Below are positions 4,549 through 6,071 of a stretch of DNA of 6,071 nt, in pieces. Below the pieces are notes generated by a model. That model did not search any database, was not told the DNA's origin, and saw nothing but the letters and a program-made list of their open reading frames with translations. The stretch's first letter is position 1; every line of letters starts with the position of its first letter. Source of the stretch: Acidobacteriota bacterium (GTDB lineage: Bacteria > Acidobacteriota > Vicinamibacteria > Fen-336); assembly GCA_003155335.1 (NCBI GenBank), contig PMCG01000262.1:1-6071 (forward strand), in the 5' to 3' direction. A program made the translations under genes and the position numbers.

Positions 4549-6071
4549 TCGTTCGTCGATCCTTCGACCGGCAGCGTGAACGCGAAACGCGTCCAGCGCC
4601 CCTCCTCCGAATCCACGCCGATCGTCCCGCCATGCTGCTCGACGATCGCGCGGCAGATGAACAGCCCCAGGCCGGTGCCCCGCTGACCCGTCTCTTCCAT
4701 CAGCGCCAGCCGAGAGAACTTCTTGAAGAGCCGCCCCACCTGGTCGCGTGGAATGCCTTCGCCTGCGTTCTCCACGCTGAGCTCGATCATTCCCGCCTTG
4801 AGCTCGGCCCCCAGGCGCACGTACCCGTCCTCGCGGCCGTACTTGACCGCATTCGACAGCAGGTTGTCGTAGACAATGCGCAGCAGGTCGCGATCGGCGT
4901 ACACCCGCAGCCCCGGCGCCAGACCGTTCTCCACTTGCAGGCCGCGACGCTCGATGGCGGCGGCTAGCGTCTCGAGCACAGGTTCGACCACCTCATCCCG
5001 CAGGCGCACCCATGCCTTGCGTACCTGCACCTCGCCCTTTTCCAGGCGCGACAGGTCCAGGTAGCGACGGACCATCTCGTTCAGGAAGTCGAGGTTCTGG
5101 CCGACACTGGCGAGCACCTTGCCCTGCGCTTCGTTGAGCGAGCCCAGGAAGCCGTCGCGCACCGAGTACAGCCCCAGCGTCGCCGCGCCCAGCGGCGCCT
5201 TGAGCTCGTGCGAGACAAAGCCGAGCATCTCCATGTAGCTCCGGTTTGTCGCCGCCAACTCGTCGTTGCGCTGCGACAGTTCCGCGCGGCTGCTCTGAAT
5301 CTCTTCCTGGTCGACGCGGAGCTGCGCGGCCATCTGATTGAACGATGCCGAAAGGTCGCCGATCTCGTCGCGCGATCCGACCTTCACGCGGTAGGCCAGG
5401 TCCCCCTGCGCCAGCATCCTAGTCGCGAAAGAGAGCCGCTCTACGGGGCTGACGATGGTGCGTCGCAGCGTGAAGTAGAGCACCGCCATCGCCAGAAGCA
5501 TCGCTCCCAGGACCAGGCTCAGTTGTACGTTCAGCGCCATCGTTCGCAAGTCGAGGTATTGCTGCTCGAGCGAGCCCACGTAGAGCATGCCGATGACTCG
5601 CTCGTCCGGATCGCGGATCGGGTCGTACTGCGACAGATACCAGGCGTTGACGACCCACGCGCGGCCTGTCCACGATTTCCCGTCACGCAGCACGCGCGCG
5701 CTGACTTCCTCCGAGGCGCGGGTGCCGACGGCGCGCTGACCCCGCGCGTCGAGCACGTTCGTCGAGATCCTGAGATCGCCCATGAAGATCGTCGCTGTTC
5801 CGACCGGCCGGCCCTGGTACTGCTCGTTCTCGAAGACCGAATTACGAATGCGATCGACCTTGTCCACGGCGCCGTTGAGCAGATTGCCCATGACCACGAT
5901 TCCCGTCACGCGCCCGCCCACACTCACCGGCACCGCTGCCCCGGTCATCATCCCGCGCGGCTCGCCACCGGCCCGCTCGCAAGCCTCGACCATGCCAGCG
6001 CCTTCCGCGTCCAAGCGCGCGCGATCGAGAGTGACCGTGCCGGCGACCGCGGCCCCGTCCCGGAGCGCCTT
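4545..6071 (-). CDS. Cache-domain sensor histidine kinase (partial, N-terminus beyond the right edge)
   Basis: Membrane-bound sensor kinase that should phosphorylate the receiver encoded next. 508 residues are visible, numbered from the first codon at the window edge; the reading frame is open to that edge. Residues 1 to about 175 are an extracytoplasmic sensor resembling the Cache superfamily: GAAVPV and GIVVMGNLLNG, then GTATIFMGDLRISTNV, RAVGTRAS and IGMLYVGSLE. A transmembrane helix follows (about 180-202), then HAMP (about 203-254) with a short coiled linker. The HisKA domain has FVSHELKAPLG with phosphoacceptor His288. The HATPase_c domain has N box DNLLSNAVKYG (402-412), G1 ENAGEGIP (434-441), F box LFKKFSRL (448-455) and G2 GTGLGLFI (465-472). 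The signal anchor and the first transmembrane helix must lie outside the window. A TTG at 6014 is not a credible start, because sensor-like coding sequence continues upstream of it. Ligand unknown; Cache sensors commonly bind small organic acids or amino acids. Confidence 0.94.
   Translation of the reverse strand, partial: KALRDGAAVAGTVTLDRARLDAEGAGMVEACERAGGEPRGMMTGAAVPVSVGGRVTGIVVMGNLLNGAVDKVDRIRNSVFENEQYQGRPVGTATIFMGDLRISTNVLDARGQRAVGTRASEEVSARVLRDGKSWTGRAWVVNAWYLSQYDPIRDPDERVIGMLYVGSLEQQYLDLRTMALNVQLSLVLGAMLLAMAVLYFTLRRTIVSPVERLSFATRMLAQGDLAYRVKVGSRDEIGDLSASFNQMAAQLRVDQEEIQSSRAELSQRNDELAATNRSYMEMLGFVSHELKAPLGAATLGLYSVRDGFLGSLNEAQGKVLASVGQNLDFLNEMVRRYLDLSRLEKGEVQVRKAWVRLRDEVVEPVLETLAAAIERRGLQVENGLAPGLRVYADRDLLRIVYDNLLSNAVKYGREDGYVRLGAELKAGMIELSVENAGEGIPRDQVGRLFKKFSRLALMEETGQRGTGLGLFICRAIVEQHGGTIGVDSEEGRWTRFAFTLPVEGSTNE

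Noticed and set aside
4545..6014. Histidine kinase beginning at the TTG at 6014
   Set aside because: The frame continues to the window edge with sensor-like sequence, and no transmembrane anchor lies before the sensor. The true start must be outside the window.

Overview
This window comes from a high-GC bacterial chromosome, about two thirds G+C by eye. It holds six protein genes, two of them cut by the window edges, and no RNA gene, mobile element or CRISPR array that I could see. The gene content (oxidative pentose phosphate enzymes, a heme O synthase-type prenyltransferase, a Cache-domain two-component pair) suggests a free-living, respiring, probably aerobic bacterium. The style resembles GC-rich Proteobacteria or related soil and sediment phyla such as Acidobacteria, Methylomirabilota/Rokubacteria or Gemmatimonadota. 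The sequence alone does not fix the taxon.

Left part (1-2908, minus strand): a three-gene operon read right to left, gnd (6-phosphogluconate dehydrogenase, short class) - zwf (glucose-6-phosphate dehydrogenase) - pgl (6-phosphogluconolactonase, C-terminus beyond the left edge). Together they encode the whole oxidative branch of the pentose phosphate pathway: glucose-6-phosphate to 6-phosphogluconolactone (Zwf), to 6-phosphogluconate (Pgl), to ribulose-5-phosphate plus CO2 (Gnd). The gnd stop overlaps the zwf start. pgl begins just after the zwf stop, in the same reading frame.

Middle (2909-3148): a divergent intergenic region of about 240 bp. It holds the gnd ribosome binding site on the minus strand and, on the plus strand, a perfect TATAAT preceded by a small inverted repeat where a -35 box would be expected. 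Then comes ctaB (3149-4129, plus), a polytopic UbiA-superfamily enzyme with heme O synthase motifs.

Right part (4126-6071, minus strand): a two-component operon, a membrane histidine kinase with a periplasmic Cache-like sensor (N-terminus beyond the right edge) followed, with a 4-nt ATGA overlap, by a stand-alone receiver protein. It converges on ctaB so tightly that one CTAG tetranucleotide provides the TAG stop of both genes, next to a perfect 14-bp GC palindrome.

I found no convincing undescribed system. The points most worth a second look are the receiver's unusual loops and lack of an output domain, the shared CTAG stop with its palindrome, the predicted NAD-type cofactor site in Gnd, the uncertain ctaB start, and the single in-frame TGA separating zwf from pgl.
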